DNA of 64,000 bases, taken from positions 272,577-336,576 of the forward strand of contig NZ_JAFKHE010000015.1 in NCBI RefSeq assembly GCF_017307495.1, read 5' to 3'. The DNA comes from Devosia sp. (GTDB lineage Bacteria; Pseudomonadota; Alphaproteobacteria; Rhizobiales; Devosiaceae). This document shows, piece by piece, positions 46,431 through 54,974 of the stretch (position 1 is the stretch's first letter; each line of letters begins with the position of its first letter). Both the position numbers and the translations under genes were made by a program. The notes under the pieces were generated by a model. The model did not search any database, was not told where the DNA came from, and worked only from the letters and a program-made list of their open reading frames with translations.

Positions 46431-47279
46431 ATGATCAAGACCAAAAGCATTATCGGCGCCCTGCTGGTGAGCCTGCTGTTCGCCGCGGTTCCGGCCGCTG
46501 CCCAGGACGCGCACGCGGCGCCCGAGATCAAGAAGGAAGCGTGGAGCTTTGCGGGGCCGTTCGGCACCTACGACCGCAACCAGCTGCAGCGCGGCTTCCA
46601 GGTGTTCAAGGAAGTCTGCTCCAGCTGCCACTCGGCGCACCTGCTGGCCTTCCGCAACCTCAGCGAACCGGGTGGCCCGGAGTTCACCGAGGGGCAGGTG
46701 AAGGCGCTCGCGGCGTCGTACGAGATCAACGATCCGGAAGCAGCGGGCGGCAAGCGCCCGGGCATCGCCGCCGATCGCTGGCCGTCGCCGTTCGCTTCGG
46801 AGCAGGATGCCCGCGACGCCAACGGCGGCGCGCTGCCGCCGGACATGTCGGTGCTGGCCAAGGCCCGCGGCACGACGCAGCCGTTCCCGTGGTGGATCCT
46901 CAACTACTTCACCGCCTATGCCGAGGGCGGCCCGGACTACATCCACGCGCTGCTCAACGGCTATGAGGAGACGCCGCCCGAAGGCGTGACGATCCCGGAC
47001 GGCAAGCACTACAACCACTACTTCCCGGGCAATGCCATCGGCATGGCGCCGCCGCTGAGCGATGGCGCCATCACCTACGAGGAAGCCGCCAACGGCACCA
47101 CCGTGCCGCAGACGCTCGACCAGTACTCGCGCGACGTCTCGGCGTTCCTGATGTGGGTGGCCGAGCCGCACCTGGTCGAGCGCAAGGAAGCCGGCATGCG
47201 GGTGATGGTGTTCCTGGTGGTGTTCGCGGCGCTGATGTTCCTCGTCAAGCGCAAGCTCTGGGCCCGCGTCGAGCACTGA
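46431..47279 (+). CDS. petC: cytochrome c1
   Basis: 282 residues. Sec signal (cleaved near AAAQ, about 25), heme site C63-SSC66-H67, axial-Met region 'MAPPLSDG' and a C-terminal transmembrane anchor (MVFLVVFAALMFLVKRK). Last gene of petABC; a stem-loop follows at 47308. Confidence 0.97.
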   Translation: MIKTKSIIGALLVSLLFAAVPAAAQDAHAAPEIKKEAWSFAGPFGTYDRNQLQRGFQVFKEVCSSCHSAHLLAFRNLSEPGGPEFTEGQVKALAASYEINDPEAAGGKRPGIAADRWPSPFASEQDARDANGGALPPDMSVLAKARGTTQPFPWWILNYFTAYAEGGPDYIHALLNGYEETPPEGVTIPDGKHYNHYFPGNAIGMAPPLSDGAITYEEAANGTTVPQTLDQYSRDVSAFLMWVAEPHLVERKEAGMRVMVFLVVFAALMFLVKRKLWARVEH

Positions 47280-47307
47280 GCCGAAGGCGCCAGCAGCAAC
47301 AATTCAG

Positions 47308-47327
47308 GCGGGCCCTGCGGGGCCCGC
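47308..47327 (+). terminator. stem-loop after petC
   Basis: GCGGGCC / GGCCCGC with a 6-nt loop, 28 bp after petC, followed by a weakly T-rich TGTCGTTTG. Probable intrinsic terminator of petABC. Confidence 0.55.
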
Positions 47328-47407
47328 TGTCGTTTGCGGCAGCGCCTCCCTTGCGATGTGGGACGGCATCGCCGATACTGCCGTCGAACCTGATCCGGGA
47401 GGCCGCC

Positions 47408-47608
47408 ATGTCGATCATCCGCAGCGCCATGACTGCCGCCGCGCTGGCGCGCACGGTGATCGCCCATCCGGCGGTCAGGGCCGGCATCGCTGCCGCGCCG
47501 CTGTTGCTGACGCCGCAGGTCAAGGCTGCGGCGCGCGAGGCCACCCTCAACGGCGCGTACAAGGCGGGTGTCCTCGCCCGCAAGATCGTCGAGAGCACAA
47601 AGCGCTGA
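47408..47608 (+). CDS. small Ala-rich protein, unknown function
   Basis: 66 residues, two weak hydrophobic stretches (MTAAALARTVIAHPAV and AGIAAAPLLL) and a basic C-terminus. The reading frame is clean but no family was recognised and no strong ribosome-binding site is present. Could be a small membrane-associated protein or a false call. Confidence 0.4.
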   Translation: MSIIRSAMTAAALARTVIAHPAVRAGIAAAPLLLTPQVKAAAREATLNGAYKAGVLARKIVESTKR

Positions 47609-47713
47609 GGCGCCTGCGAATACCGGGCAGGCAATGGCGAATGGGGCTTCCGGTTGCCAACGGCGGCCAATAAGCTCGCCCGTCGCTACTCACTATCGGC
47701 TATCCACTCATCC

Positions 47714-48244
47714 ATGCTCGACCTCAAATCCCTTGTCCGCTCCATCCCCGACTATCCCAAGAAGGGGATCCTGTTTCGCGACATCACCACGCTGATCGAG
47801 AACCCCGAAGGGTTCAGGGAGAGCGTCGACCGGCTGGCCAACATGCATCGCGGGCTGGGCATCACGCACGTCGCCGGCATCGAGGCGCGCGGCTTCATCT
47901 TCGGGGCCGGGGTGGCGATCGCGCTGGGTGTCGGCTTCGTGCCGGTGCGCAAGAAGGGCAAGCTGCCGGGCGAGACGATCGGCCAGAACTATGCGCTGGA
48001 ATATGGCGTCGACACGATCGAGATCCATGCCGACGTGCTCAACCAGGGCGACCGGGTGCTCCTCGTCGACGACCTGATCGCGACCGGTGGCACCGCGCTT
48101 GCGGCAGTGTCGCTGCTGCGCCGGACCGGCGCCGACGTGTCGCATTCGGGCTTCGTGATCGACCTGTTCGACCTGGGCGGCGCCCACAAGCTGCGCGAGG
48201 CCGGGGTGAAGGTCGAGGCGCTGATTCCGTTCGAGGGGCACTGA
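47714..48244 (+). CDS. apt: adenine phosphoribosyltransferase
   Basis: 176 residues. PRPP-binding motif LLVDDLIATGGT, 'DYPKKGILFRDITTL' and 'GIEARGFIFG' are Apt signatures. It salvages adenine to AMP, the opposite fate from the adenine deaminase encoded at 10 kb. ATG 47714 gives the normal family length; no clear ribosome-binding site. Confidence 0.95.
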   Translation: MLDLKSLVRSIPDYPKKGILFRDITTLIENPEGFRESVDRLANMHRGLGITHVAGIEARGFIFGAGVAIALGVGFVPVRKKGKLPGETIGQNYALEYGVDTIEIHADVLNQGDRVLLVDDLIATGGTALAAVSLLRRTGADVSHSGFVIDLFDLGGAHKLREAGVKVEALIPFEGH

Positions 48245-48337
48245 GCCCGTCGGTAGCAAGCGGGCCGTCAGGTCCTGTCCGTCCGGATCATTTCAATGGC
48301 GAGGCGCGCGGGCACCCTGCGCTCGTCGAGAGGCTGA

Positions 48338-48390
48338 ACCCCTCACCCGAGCTGCGCTACCCTCTCCCCCTCAGGGAGAGGGGGGTGAAC
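48338..48390. repeat. G-rich palindromic intergenic repeat (family B), partial copy
   Basis: One half-element: CCCTCACCC, then CCTCTCCCCCTCAGGGAGAGG. The right-hand GGTGAGGGG end is absent, so it is a truncated copy. Confidence 0.6.
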
Positions 48391-48394
48391 CGGC

Positions 48395-48757
48395 CTAGCC
48401 GCGCGGGTGGCAGGTGAGGACGTTCTTATCGACCGTGTAGAGTTGCAGCACGTCCTTGCCGTCGGCATCGAAGCCGAGGATGGCGGAGGTGATGCCGGCC
48501 CCGGTGACCAGGTTGCCATCGAGGAAGGTCACGCCGTTCGAGGCCATCTCGGCGTTGCCCGAACCGGAGGCGGCGCTGCCGTAGTTGGCCGAGGCGTAGC
48601 CATAGGAGCCGGCATAGATGGTCAGCAGGCCGGCGCGGGTGCCGTCGATATTGGCCCGGCAGCCCCAGTTGCCCTCAACGCCGACACCGGTCATCGACTG
48701 CGCGGCGGCCGGCGCGGCAAGGGTGGCCAGTGCGAAAAGGGCGATGGCGAGGCGCAT
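48395..48757 (-). CDS. small secreted protein, unknown function
   Basis: 120 residues with a Sec signal (MRLAIALFALATLAAPAAA-Q). The mature part is Gly/Ala/Ser-rich, with a Cys near each end (GCRAN, LTCHP) that could form one disulphide. No family recognised. It ends by repeat B4. Confidence 0.75.
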   Translation of the reverse strand: MRLAIALFALATLAAPAAAQSMTGVGVEGNWGCRANIDGTRAGLLTIYAGSYGYASANYGSAASGSGNAEMASNGVTFLDGNLVTGAGITSAILGFDADGKDVLQLYTVDKNVLTCHPRG

Positions 48758-48764
48758 GGGCGAT

Positions 48765-49322
48765 TCAGCTCCGTTGGGCGAGCAACTTCCCCAATCCGGG
48801 GAGTTTGGTCAACGCCTCGAGGATCGCCAATCGAAGCGGCATTTTGAAGTCACGCAGCTTTGAGAAGCCAACCAGTTCGGCGTGATAGACGCGCTCGCCA
48901 TGCTGGTTCACCGCATCGATGCTGTTGAACAGCAGCCCCCAGCCGGGGATGGAGTTGGACGGCCGCTTGCCGGTGACGGTGAGGGTATAGGTCACGGTGT
49001 CGCCGGGGCGGACCGGGGCCTTGAACTCCATCCGGTTGACGCCGGGGGAGGGGCCGGAGACGCCGGGTTCCTGCCCGAGGCTCTTCAGCCGGACCTCCTC
49101 GGCCTCGAGCGCGTCGACCATCTTGCGGTGACCGATCAGCACCGTATGCCAACCCGAGGCGATGAGCCCGCCGAAATGGCTGTGGGCGGCGGCGTTCGGG
49201 TCGACGTGGAAGTACTGCGGGTCATAGTCACGGCCGAAGGCGCGGATTTCGTCTTCCGTGAAGGTGTGGCTGCCGAGCGGGAAGGGCTCGTCGATGGTGA
49301 TGTCTTCGAACCAGCGGGTCAT
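48765..49322 (-). CDS. MaoC family dehydratase
   Basis: 185 residues of the hot-dog fold. The hydratase core 'DYDPQYFHVDPNAAAHSHFGGLIASGWHT' carries the conserved Asp and His. It likely hydrates or shuttles enoyl-CoA-type compounds; substrate unknown. Its start overlaps the stop of the next MaoC gene (ATGA), so the two probably act together, possibly as a heteromer. Confidence 0.9.
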   Translation of the reverse strand: MTRWFEDITIDEPFPLGSHTFTEDEIRAFGRDYDPQYFHVDPNAAAHSHFGGLIASGWHTVLIGHRKMVDALEAEEVRLKSLGQEPGVSGPSPGVNRMEFKAPVRPGDTVTYTLTVTGKRPSNSIPGWGLLFNSIDAVNQHGERVYHAELVGFSKLRDFKMPLRLAILEALTKLPGLGKLLAQRS

Positions 49323-49843
49323 GGCTGGCCCGCCGGTTCGGCATCCCCGGGCTGCTCGGACGGAGCCTGCATGCCGGCCTCCGGGTCGCGCGCCTCGACG
49401 AGATTGGCGAGCCGCATGGACATCACCGGCTGACCCTTCTGGTTCTTCACGTCGAGATCGATCGAGACGATGCCCCATTGCGGATGGTGGCGCGAACGGC
49501 GGAGTTCGGCCAGCGTGGCGGTGGCCCGGATGGTGTCGCCCTTCATGACCGGCCGCTTCCACTTGAGGTCGGAGAAGCCGAGGCCGCCGGCGGACGCGAT
49601 CTTGCTGAGGAAGGCGTCGCCGAGCAGGCGCAGGGTCAGCGCCGCGGTCTGCCAGCCGGAGGAGGCGAGGCCGCCGAGCAGGGAGCGTTTCGCCGCCGCT
49701 TCGTCGAGGTGGAAGGGCAGGGGATCGAACTCGCGCGCGAAGGCGAGGATCATCTGCCTGGTCACGAGCGTGGAGCCGAGGTTGATGGTCTCGCCGACGA
49801 CGAGGTCCTCGAAATGGCGCCGATCGGCGGTGACGGGGTTCAT
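49319..49843 (-). CDS. MaoC family dehydratase, paralogue
   Basis: 174 residues with the same core ('FDPLPFHLDEAAAKRSLLGGLASSGWQT'). The His-for-catalysis position is kept, but the loop differs from its neighbour. The C-terminus is a Glu/Pro-rich tail. ATG 49843 is chosen because a longer frame would run through the operator. The perfect palindrome 49849-49864 ends 5 bp upstream. Confidence 0.85.
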   Translation of the reverse strand: MNPVTADRRHFEDLVVGETINLGSTLVTRQMILAFAREFDPLPFHLDEAAAKRSLLGGLASSGWQTAALTLRLLGDAFLSKIASAGGLGFSDLKWKRPVMKGDTIRATATLAELRRSRHHPQWGIVSIDLDVKNQKGQPVMSMRLANLVEARDPEAGMQAPSEQPGDAEPAGQP

Positions 49844-49848
49844 GGTGG

Positions 49849-49864
49849 TTGACGTATACGTCAA
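49849..49864. promoter_or_regulatory. perfect 16-bp palindrome, likely operator for the MaoC pair
   Basis: TTGACGTATACGTCAA is a perfect palindrome 5 bp before the MaoC start. It resembles the ACGT-centred dyads of MerR-type branched-chain/fatty acid regulators (LiuR-like), although I cannot check this. A bound repressor would block initiation. Confidence 0.6.
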
Positions 49865-49883
49865 TCGCTCCGGTCGGGGCAAG

Positions 49884-50513
49884 TCACGGCCGCCACGCGT
49901 AGACGGCGGCGGGAACGGTGGCGCCACCGAATTCGGGGACATGGTAGCTGGCCAGCAGCGTCATTCGGGGCAGGGGCAGGTGCTTGCGGCCGGGATCGCC
50001 GACCAGCACCGGGATGCCGGCGCCGCGGAAGCGGTCGAGCAGGAGTGCCGACTGCCGCGCGGCGCTGGCGTCGTAGAATACGTCGCCAGCGAGGACGAGG
50101 TCGACCCTCGGCAGGGGATCGAGCCCGGGCAGGATCGCCACGTCGACCTCGTTAGCCGCGGCGTTGAGCGCCGTCGCGGCCAACGCATAGCGATCGAGGT
50201 CAGTTGCGAAAGCGGTGGTGGCGCCGGCCTGTGCGGCGGTGATGGCGACGATGCCGCAGCCAGAGCCGAGGTCGAGCACGGTCCGGCCGGTCACTGTCGA
50301 GGGGTGCTCGGAAATATGGCGAGCCAGCGCCGCGCCGCCCGACCAGACGTAGGCCCAGTAGGGCGCGGCGCGCGTTTCGTCCTCGAGGCGGCGCAGGCCG
50401 CTGCCGGGGTGGGGCGTGTAGAGCCGGATGTGCGGGAAGCCGCGGGCCGGCTCGAGCCGCAGGTTGGTGCGGATGAACTCCGCCGGGCTGGCAGCTGGAG
50501 CGGCCGGGCTCAG
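49884..50513 (-). CDS. class I SAM methyltransferase with apparent CTG start
   Basis: 209 residues. SAM site VLDLGSGCGIVAITAAQAG and 'LVLAGDVFYDASAA', as in ETF-beta lysine or PrmA-like methyltransferases. N-terminal conserved sequence 'FIRTNLRLEPARGFPHIRLY' and 'PYWAYVWSGGAALARH' lies upstream of the first GTG (50294), so 136 residues would cut it. CTG 50513 overlaps the upstream stop (CTGA) like the other coupled genes here. An upstream in-frame TAA at 50516 rules out a longer start. Confidence 0.75.
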   Translation of the reverse strand: MSPAAPAASPAEFIRTNLRLEPARGFPHIRLYTPHPGSGLRRLEDETRAAPYWAYVWSGGAALARHISEHPSTVTGRTVLDLGSGCGIVAITAAQAGATTAFATDLDRYALAATALNAAANEVDVAILPGLDPLPRVDLVLAGDVFYDASAARQSALLLDRFRGAGIPVLVGDPGRKHLPLPRMTLLASYHVPEFGGATVPAAVYAWRP

Positions 50514-50932
50514 TTAAAACCCCAGATGGCCGCGACGCTGAACAGGCCGCAGAACAGCAAGTAGCTGACGAGGCCGAACCCGATCAGCCAGACCGGCAGC
50601 CGGTGGCGCGCGTCGGACGAAATCACGCCGACCCAGCCCAGCATGCCGATGCCGCCGAGCAGGAGGAAGAACAGCACGCCGAACCAGCCCATCATGTCGA
50701 AGACATAGCTGACAACGAGCGGTGAGATCGCCGCGGCGACGGCGGTGACAGCCAGCCACCTGGCTCTCGCCTCGCGGCGTTCAATGGCGACGATCACGCC
50801 GAGGACCAGCAGCACCATGCCGGCGACCGGAAGCACTGTCTGGACGACAACCTGCCCGCCCAGCAAGGCGGCAGGTGCGCCGAAGTAGGCGGACGTCATC
50901 GCCCACCAGGTCGAGATCATGTTCTGCAGCAT
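50510..50932 (-). CDS. membrane protein, unknown function
   Basis: 140 residues with four hydrophobic segments (about 25-47, 58-76, 83-106, 116-138). No family recognised. ATG 50932 has GGAGGGG just upstream. Coupled to the methyltransferase by a CTGA overlap. Confidence 0.75.
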   Translation of the reverse strand: MLQNMISTWWAMTSAYFGAPAALLGGQVVVQTVLPVAGMVLLVLGVIVAIERREARARWLAVTAVAAAISPLVVSYVFDMMGWFGVLFFLLLGGIGMLGWVGVISSDARHRLPVWLIGFGLVSYLLFCGLFSVAAIWGFN

Positions 50933-50990
50933 CGCCCCCTCCAAATGCCGAGCTCGTGGCACCCTGAACCGCAGTGCCGGCAGCCACGGG

Positions 50991-51018
50991 TCATTCCCGT
51001 GACAGCGGGAACCTCCGT
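50991..51018. repeat. CGAAAGC palindromic repeat (family A), half copy
   Basis: TCATTCCCGTGACAGCGGGA then ACCTCCG matches the left end of the full elements at 58731 and 31499. The right end is missing. Confidence 0.5.
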
Positions 51019-51100
51019 TTTTCGATGCCCCCCCCCACGGGAGTCCCCATCTCCTCGGAGGCGACCCGCTGGCTAATCCAATGCCTGCCGAAGCGGCCCG

Positions 51101-52198
51101 TCAGGTGTTGAACTTGAACAGCATCACGTCGCCGTCCTTGACGACGTAGTCCTTGCCCTCGTCGCGGGCCTTGCCCGCTTCCTTGGCCGGCACTTCTCCG
51201 CCAAGCGAGACATAATCATCAAACGCAATGGTTTGTGCGCGGATGAAACCGCGCTCGAAATCGGTGTGGATGACGCCCGCCGCCTGCGGTGCGCGATCGC
51301 CCTTGTGGATGGTCCAGGCGCGCGCTTCCTTCGGGCCGACGGTGAAATAGGTCTGCAGGCCAAGCAGTTGGTAGGCTTCGCGGATCAATCGATTCAAGCC
51401 GGGCTCGTGCAGCCCGAGCGAGTCCAGGTACTCGTTCTGCTCCTCGTCGGGGAGCTGGGCGAGCTGGCTCTCGATCTCGGCCGAGATGACGATCACCGCG
51501 GCGTTATGCTGCCTGGCATAGTCCTCGACCTGCCGGGTCATGGCGTTGCCGGTCGCGGCCGAGCCTTCGTCGACGTTGCAGACGTAGAGGGCGGGCTTGG
51601 AGGTGAGCAGCTGCAGCTCGCGGAAGGCCTTTTCCTCGTCTTCGGTCCGCTTGACCAGCCGGGCGGACTTGCCGTCGCGCAGCAGGGCGAGGGACCGGTC
51701 GATCAGGTCCAGCGTCAGCTTGGCGTCCTTGTCGCCCTGCTTGGCCTTCTTCTCGATCCCGGTGCGGCGCTTCTCGAGGCTCTCGAGGTCGGCGAGCATC
51801 AGCTCGGTCTCGACCACTTCGGCATCGGCGATCGGGTCGACCTTGTTGGCGACGTGGATGATGTTGCCGTCCTCGAAGCAGCGCAGCACGTAGGCGATGG
51901 CGTCGCATTCACGGATGTTGGCGAGGAACTGGTTGCCCAGCCCTTCGCCCTTGCTGGCGCCTTTCACCAGGCCGGCGATGTCGACGAAGCTCATCCGCGC
52001 CGGGATGATCTGCTGGCTCTTGCCGATCTCGGCGAGCTTGTCGAGGCGCGCGTCGGGGACCGCCACCTCGCCGGTATTCGGCTCGATGGTGCAGAACGGA
52101 AAGTTCGCGGCCTGGGCGTTCGCGGTGCGGGTCAGCGCGTTGAAAAGCGTCGACTTGCCCACGTTGGGCAGGCCGACGATGCCCATCTTGAAACCCAT
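51101..52198 (-). CDS. ychF: redox-regulated ATPase YchF (OLA1 family)
   Basis: 365 residues. P-loop GLPNVGKST (9-17), the NLNxVDE-like 'YVCNVDEGS' instead of NKxD, and a C-terminal TGS domain ending VVKDGDVMLFKFNT. It prefers ATP to GTP and binds ribosomes. It follows rplY-pth as in many alphaproteobacteria, with the GNAT-Rnk gene in between. Confidence 0.97.
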   Translation of the reverse strand: MGFKMGIVGLPNVGKSTLFNALTRTANAQAANFPFCTIEPNTGEVAVPDARLDKLAEIGKSQQIIPARMSFVDIAGLVKGASKGEGLGNQFLANIRECDAIAYVLRCFEDGNIIHVANKVDPIADAEVVETELMLADLESLEKRRTGIEKKAKQGDKDAKLTLDLIDRSLALLRDGKSARLVKRTEDEEKAFRELQLLTSKPALYVCNVDEGSAATGNAMTRQVEDYARQHNAAVIVISAEIESQLAQLPDEEQNEYLDSLGLHEPGLNRLIREAYQLLGLQTYFTVGPKEARAWTIHKGDRAPQAAGVIHTDFERGFIRAQTIAFDDYVSLGGEVPAKEAGKARDEGKDYVVKDGDVMLFKFNT

Positions 52199-52315
52199 CG
52201 GGAATTCTCCTGGTTGCGAGCGCAGCGGCCGCCGGGAGGGGGCGCAGATCGCGAGGGTGAGATAGAAGCCGGGGCGCGTCAGGTCAAGCGCTGCTCCGGC
52301 GGCCCGGCAATGTGA

Positions 52316-53224
52316 CTAGAGGTGGAATTCTCCGGACGATTCCGGTTGGTAGACGACCCGGTCGATCAGGATGCGTCGCGTCCGATCCGAAACCATCCAG
52401 TCGATGGCGTCGCCCTCCTGATAGCCGAGGATGGCGGCGCCGACGTCGGAGAGGACCGACAGCTTCCCGGCGCGCTCATCGGCGTCTTCGGGATAGACGA
52501 GGGCCACTTCCTTCTCCTCGTCGTCCACATGCAGCAAGACCCGGGAGTTCATTGTCACGACCTCCCGCGCGACCTGCAGGGGATCGACGACAATGGCCCG
52601 TTCGATCTCGTGCTCTAGGTCGACGAGTGCCGGTCCCTGCTCGACCCAGATCAGGGCCTGGAGCCGCTCCTTGTCCATCTCCGTGATGTAGATGTCGGCG
52701 GAGGCCATGGCGCCCTCGCGCAGGAGCTTGAGGTAACGCCCCGACGTGAGGGACAGCGAGTTGAGCGTCGGCGTCTCGCGGTGCGGGAGGAAGCCGCTCC
52801 GCTCGAACGCCTTCAGCGAGCGCGCGTTGTCGGGGTGGATCTTGGCGATGACAGTGTCCGCCCGCATCTCGAGGAAGGCGAGCTTCAGGCCTTCGCGGAT
52901 GGTGCTCGCGCCGAGCCGGCGACCCCAGTTGTCATGGTCACCGATGACGAGCACGATCTCGCAGTCGCGGCCGGTCTTCACCAGGCGGACGAAGCCGACG
53001 GGAACGTCGTCCCGGTCATGCGCCATGAAGAAGCGGCCGCCCTGGTTGAACAGATGCGTCAGGATCGGCAGTTGCGTGCGGTCTATGGCCTCCGCGATGA
53101 AACGGGACACGCTGCCCGAATCGCTCAGGTAGCGGGTGACGCGCTCATCTTCCAGCCAGTCCATCAGGACCAGTGCGTGGGTGCGGGTGATTTCCGGACG
53201 CAACGAAACGAAAGGTCTGTTCAT
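52316..53224 (-). CDS. GNAT acetyltransferase fused to Rnk/GreA-C domain
   Basis: 302 residues in two parts. Residues 1-165 are a GNAT fold with an acetyl-CoA loop ('NWGRRLGASTIREGLKLAF') and 'IHPDNARSLKAFERSGFL'. Residues 175-302 resemble Rnk, the nucleoside-diphosphate-kinase regulator with a GreA/GreB C-terminal domain ('LSVLSDVGAAILGYQEGDAIDWMV'). ATG 53224 follows an AAGG site. One reading frame crosses the junction with no stop. It may join acetylation to RNA polymerase binding; the function is unknown. Confidence 0.85.
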   Translation of the reverse strand: MNRPFVSLRPEITRTHALVLMDWLEDERVTRYLSDSGSVSRFIAEAIDRTQLPILTHLFNQGGRFFMAHDRDDVPVGFVRLVKTGRDCEIVLVIGDHDNWGRRLGASTIREGLKLAFLEMRADTVIAKIHPDNARSLKAFERSGFLPHRETPTLNSLSLTSGRYLKLLREGAMASADIYITEMDKERLQALIWVEQGPALVDLEHEIERAIVVDPLQVAREVVTMNSRVLLHVDDEEKEVALVYPEDADERAGKLSVLSDVGAAILGYQEGDAIDWMVSDRTRRILIDRVVYQPESSGEFHL

Positions 53225-53412
53225 CTTCGCCACCTTCAGGTGCAAGAATGAAAGCCTGTCCCGGCCGCAGCCGCGCTGGTTCTTTCGAGTTGGTGCTAGT
53301 GCTTGCGGCCTCATAACAAGACCCGACCACGAAGGCCAGTCGGCGGCGCCAGCGTTCGCGTGACCAGCGTGCGCCAGGGGCACCGCGGCGCAGGCCGCCG
53401 GTAGCGAGCGGC

Positions 53413-54150
53413 TCAGTCCTTCTTGCCGAAGAGCTTCTTCAGCATGTCCGCCATGGGCCCGGTGTCGGGCACCTTGGCCTGGGGCCCGGCGGGCCGCGCC
53501 TGGCGGATATGCGACTGGGCCGGCGCCTTCTTGCGCGTGGGGTCAGCCGTGTCGGGCCGCTGGGTGCGCTCGGCGCCGTCACCCTGCACGGCAATCGCCA
53601 GCTTGTTCATCAGGCCGTTGTCATCGCCCTTGACGATCAGGGCCGCATTGTCGGCGATCGCGTCGAGCAGGGGAACAAGCCAGGCCTGCTGCTCGGCCTT
53701 GCTGAAGTCGCCGAGCACGTGCGGCATCACCAGGTCCTTGTGGCCGGGATGGCCGACGCCGAGGCGGACGCGGCGATAGTTGGTGCCGATCTGCGGGTCG
53801 ATCGAGCGGATGCCGTTGTGGCCGCCGGCGCTGCCGCCGACCTTGACGCGGGTCTTGCCGGGCGCGAGGTCGATTTCGTCGTAAAGAACCGAGATGTCGG
53901 CGGGGCCGAGCTTGTAGAAGGCCGCGACCTTCTGCACGCTGTCGCCGGACGAGTTCATGAAGGTCTGCGGCTTGAGCAGCAGCACGCGCTCGCCGTCGAT
54001 GGTACCTTCCGAGATCAGCCCCTGGTACTTCTCCCGGAAGGCGGGAAAGCCGTGCCCGCGCGCGATGGCGTCGACGGCGAGGAAGCCGATATTATGGCGG
54101 TTGTTGCGGTATTTGTCCCCGGGATTGCCGAGGCCGACGATGAGGTGCAT
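53413..54150 (-). CDS. pth: peptidyl-tRNA hydrolase
   Basis: 245 residues. 'LIVGLGNPGDKYRNNRHNIGF' with the catalytic His, 'KPQTFMNSSG' and 'GGHNGIRSI' are intact. It releases tRNA from peptidyl-tRNA drop-off products. The C-terminus has about 50 extra residues, Pro/Ala-rich and ending KKLFGKKD, beyond the E. coli enzyme. ATG 54150 is the family start. It lies 63 bp after rplY. Confidence 0.96.
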   Translation of the reverse strand: MHLIVGLGNPGDKYRNNRHNIGFLAVDAIARGHGFPAFREKYQGLISEGTIDGERVLLLKPQTFMNSSGDSVQKVAAFYKLGPADISVLYDEIDLAPGKTRVKVGGSAGGHNGIRSIDPQIGTNYRRVRLGVGHPGHKDLVMPHVLGDFSKAEQQAWLVPLLDAIADNAALIVKGDDNGLMNKLAIAVQGDGAERTQRPDTADPTRKKAPAQSHIRQARPAGPQAKVPDTGPMADMLKKLFGKKD

Positions 54151-54213
54151 CGGCTGATGATCCTGGCAGTGGGGAAAGAGAGGGTGGGCGGACCGAAGCC
54201 CGCCCAGCAGCAC

Positions 54214-54852
54214 TTAGGCCTTGGCTTCGCCTTCGGCAGCCGGAGCGGCCTCGGCAGCTCCCTCGGCTTCTTCCGAGCGCAGGCCCGACGGAGCAACGAT
54301 GGTGGCGATGGTGAGATCGGCCTCGTGGCTGTGGTCGACGGCGCCCTGGGGCAGCTTGATCGAGGAGATGTGGACGCTGTCACCAACGTCGAGACCGGCG
54401 AGATCGACGACCACTTCCTCGGGGATGTGGTCGGCGTCGACGGTCAGGTCGAGCGTGTGGTGGACGATGTTCAGCACGCCACCGCGCTTGATGCCCGGCG
54501 AGTCTTCCTCGTTGATGAACTTCACGTGCACCTGGACATTGAGCTTGGTGCCCTTGCCGACGCGCAGGAAGTCGACGTGCAGCGCCTTGTCCTTGACGGG
54601 ATCGAGCTGGTAGTCGCGCGGAATGACGCGGTGCTTTTCGCCATCAACATCGACGGTGATGATGTGGGACAGGAAGCCACCGGCGTAGATGGACTTCATT
54701 GCCTCGTTGTACGAGATCGAGATCGGCAGGGGAGCCTTCTTGTCACCATAGATGACGGCGGGAATGAGCCCCTCACGACGCAGTGCACGAGCGGCCCCCT
54801 TGCCCACCCCGCTCCGCGCCTGAGCCTTGAGCTCCTTAGCAGCAGTAGCCAT
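54214..54852 (-). CDS. rplY: 50S ribosomal protein L25/general stress protein Ctc
   Basis: 212 residues, the long CTC form: N-terminal 5S rRNA-binding L25 domain ('LKAQARSGVGKGAARALRREG') and a C-terminal beta domain ('EDSPGIKRGGVLNIVHHTLDL'), then an Ala/Glu-rich tail. Start ATG 54852 was preferred to 54864, which is four codons longer. It heads the rplY-pth pair. Confidence 0.93.
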   Translation of the reverse strand: MATAAKELKAQARSGVGKGAARALRREGLIPAVIYGDKKAPLPISISYNEAMKSIYAGGFLSHIITVDVDGEKHRVIPRDYQLDPVKDKALHVDFLRVGKGTKLNVQVHVKFINEEDSPGIKRGGVLNIVHHTLDLTVDADHIPEEVVVDLAGLDVGDSVHISSIKLPQGAVDHSHEADLTIATIVAPSGLRSEEAEGAAEAAPAAEGEAKA

Positions 54853-54974
54853 TGAATGATCCATTCATGGGTTGGTGTGAACTTCGAAACGTCAAAGCTC
54901 ACGCACCCGTCCTCCAGGGGTGACGGGTGCTTCATGGGCGGTGGCTATAGTGGAAGACGCCCGGCTGGGCAAGG

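Noticed and set aside
50294..50294. GTG as start of the methyltransferase
   Set aside because: It removes family-conserved N-terminal sequence and leaves 220 bp of unexplained open frame.
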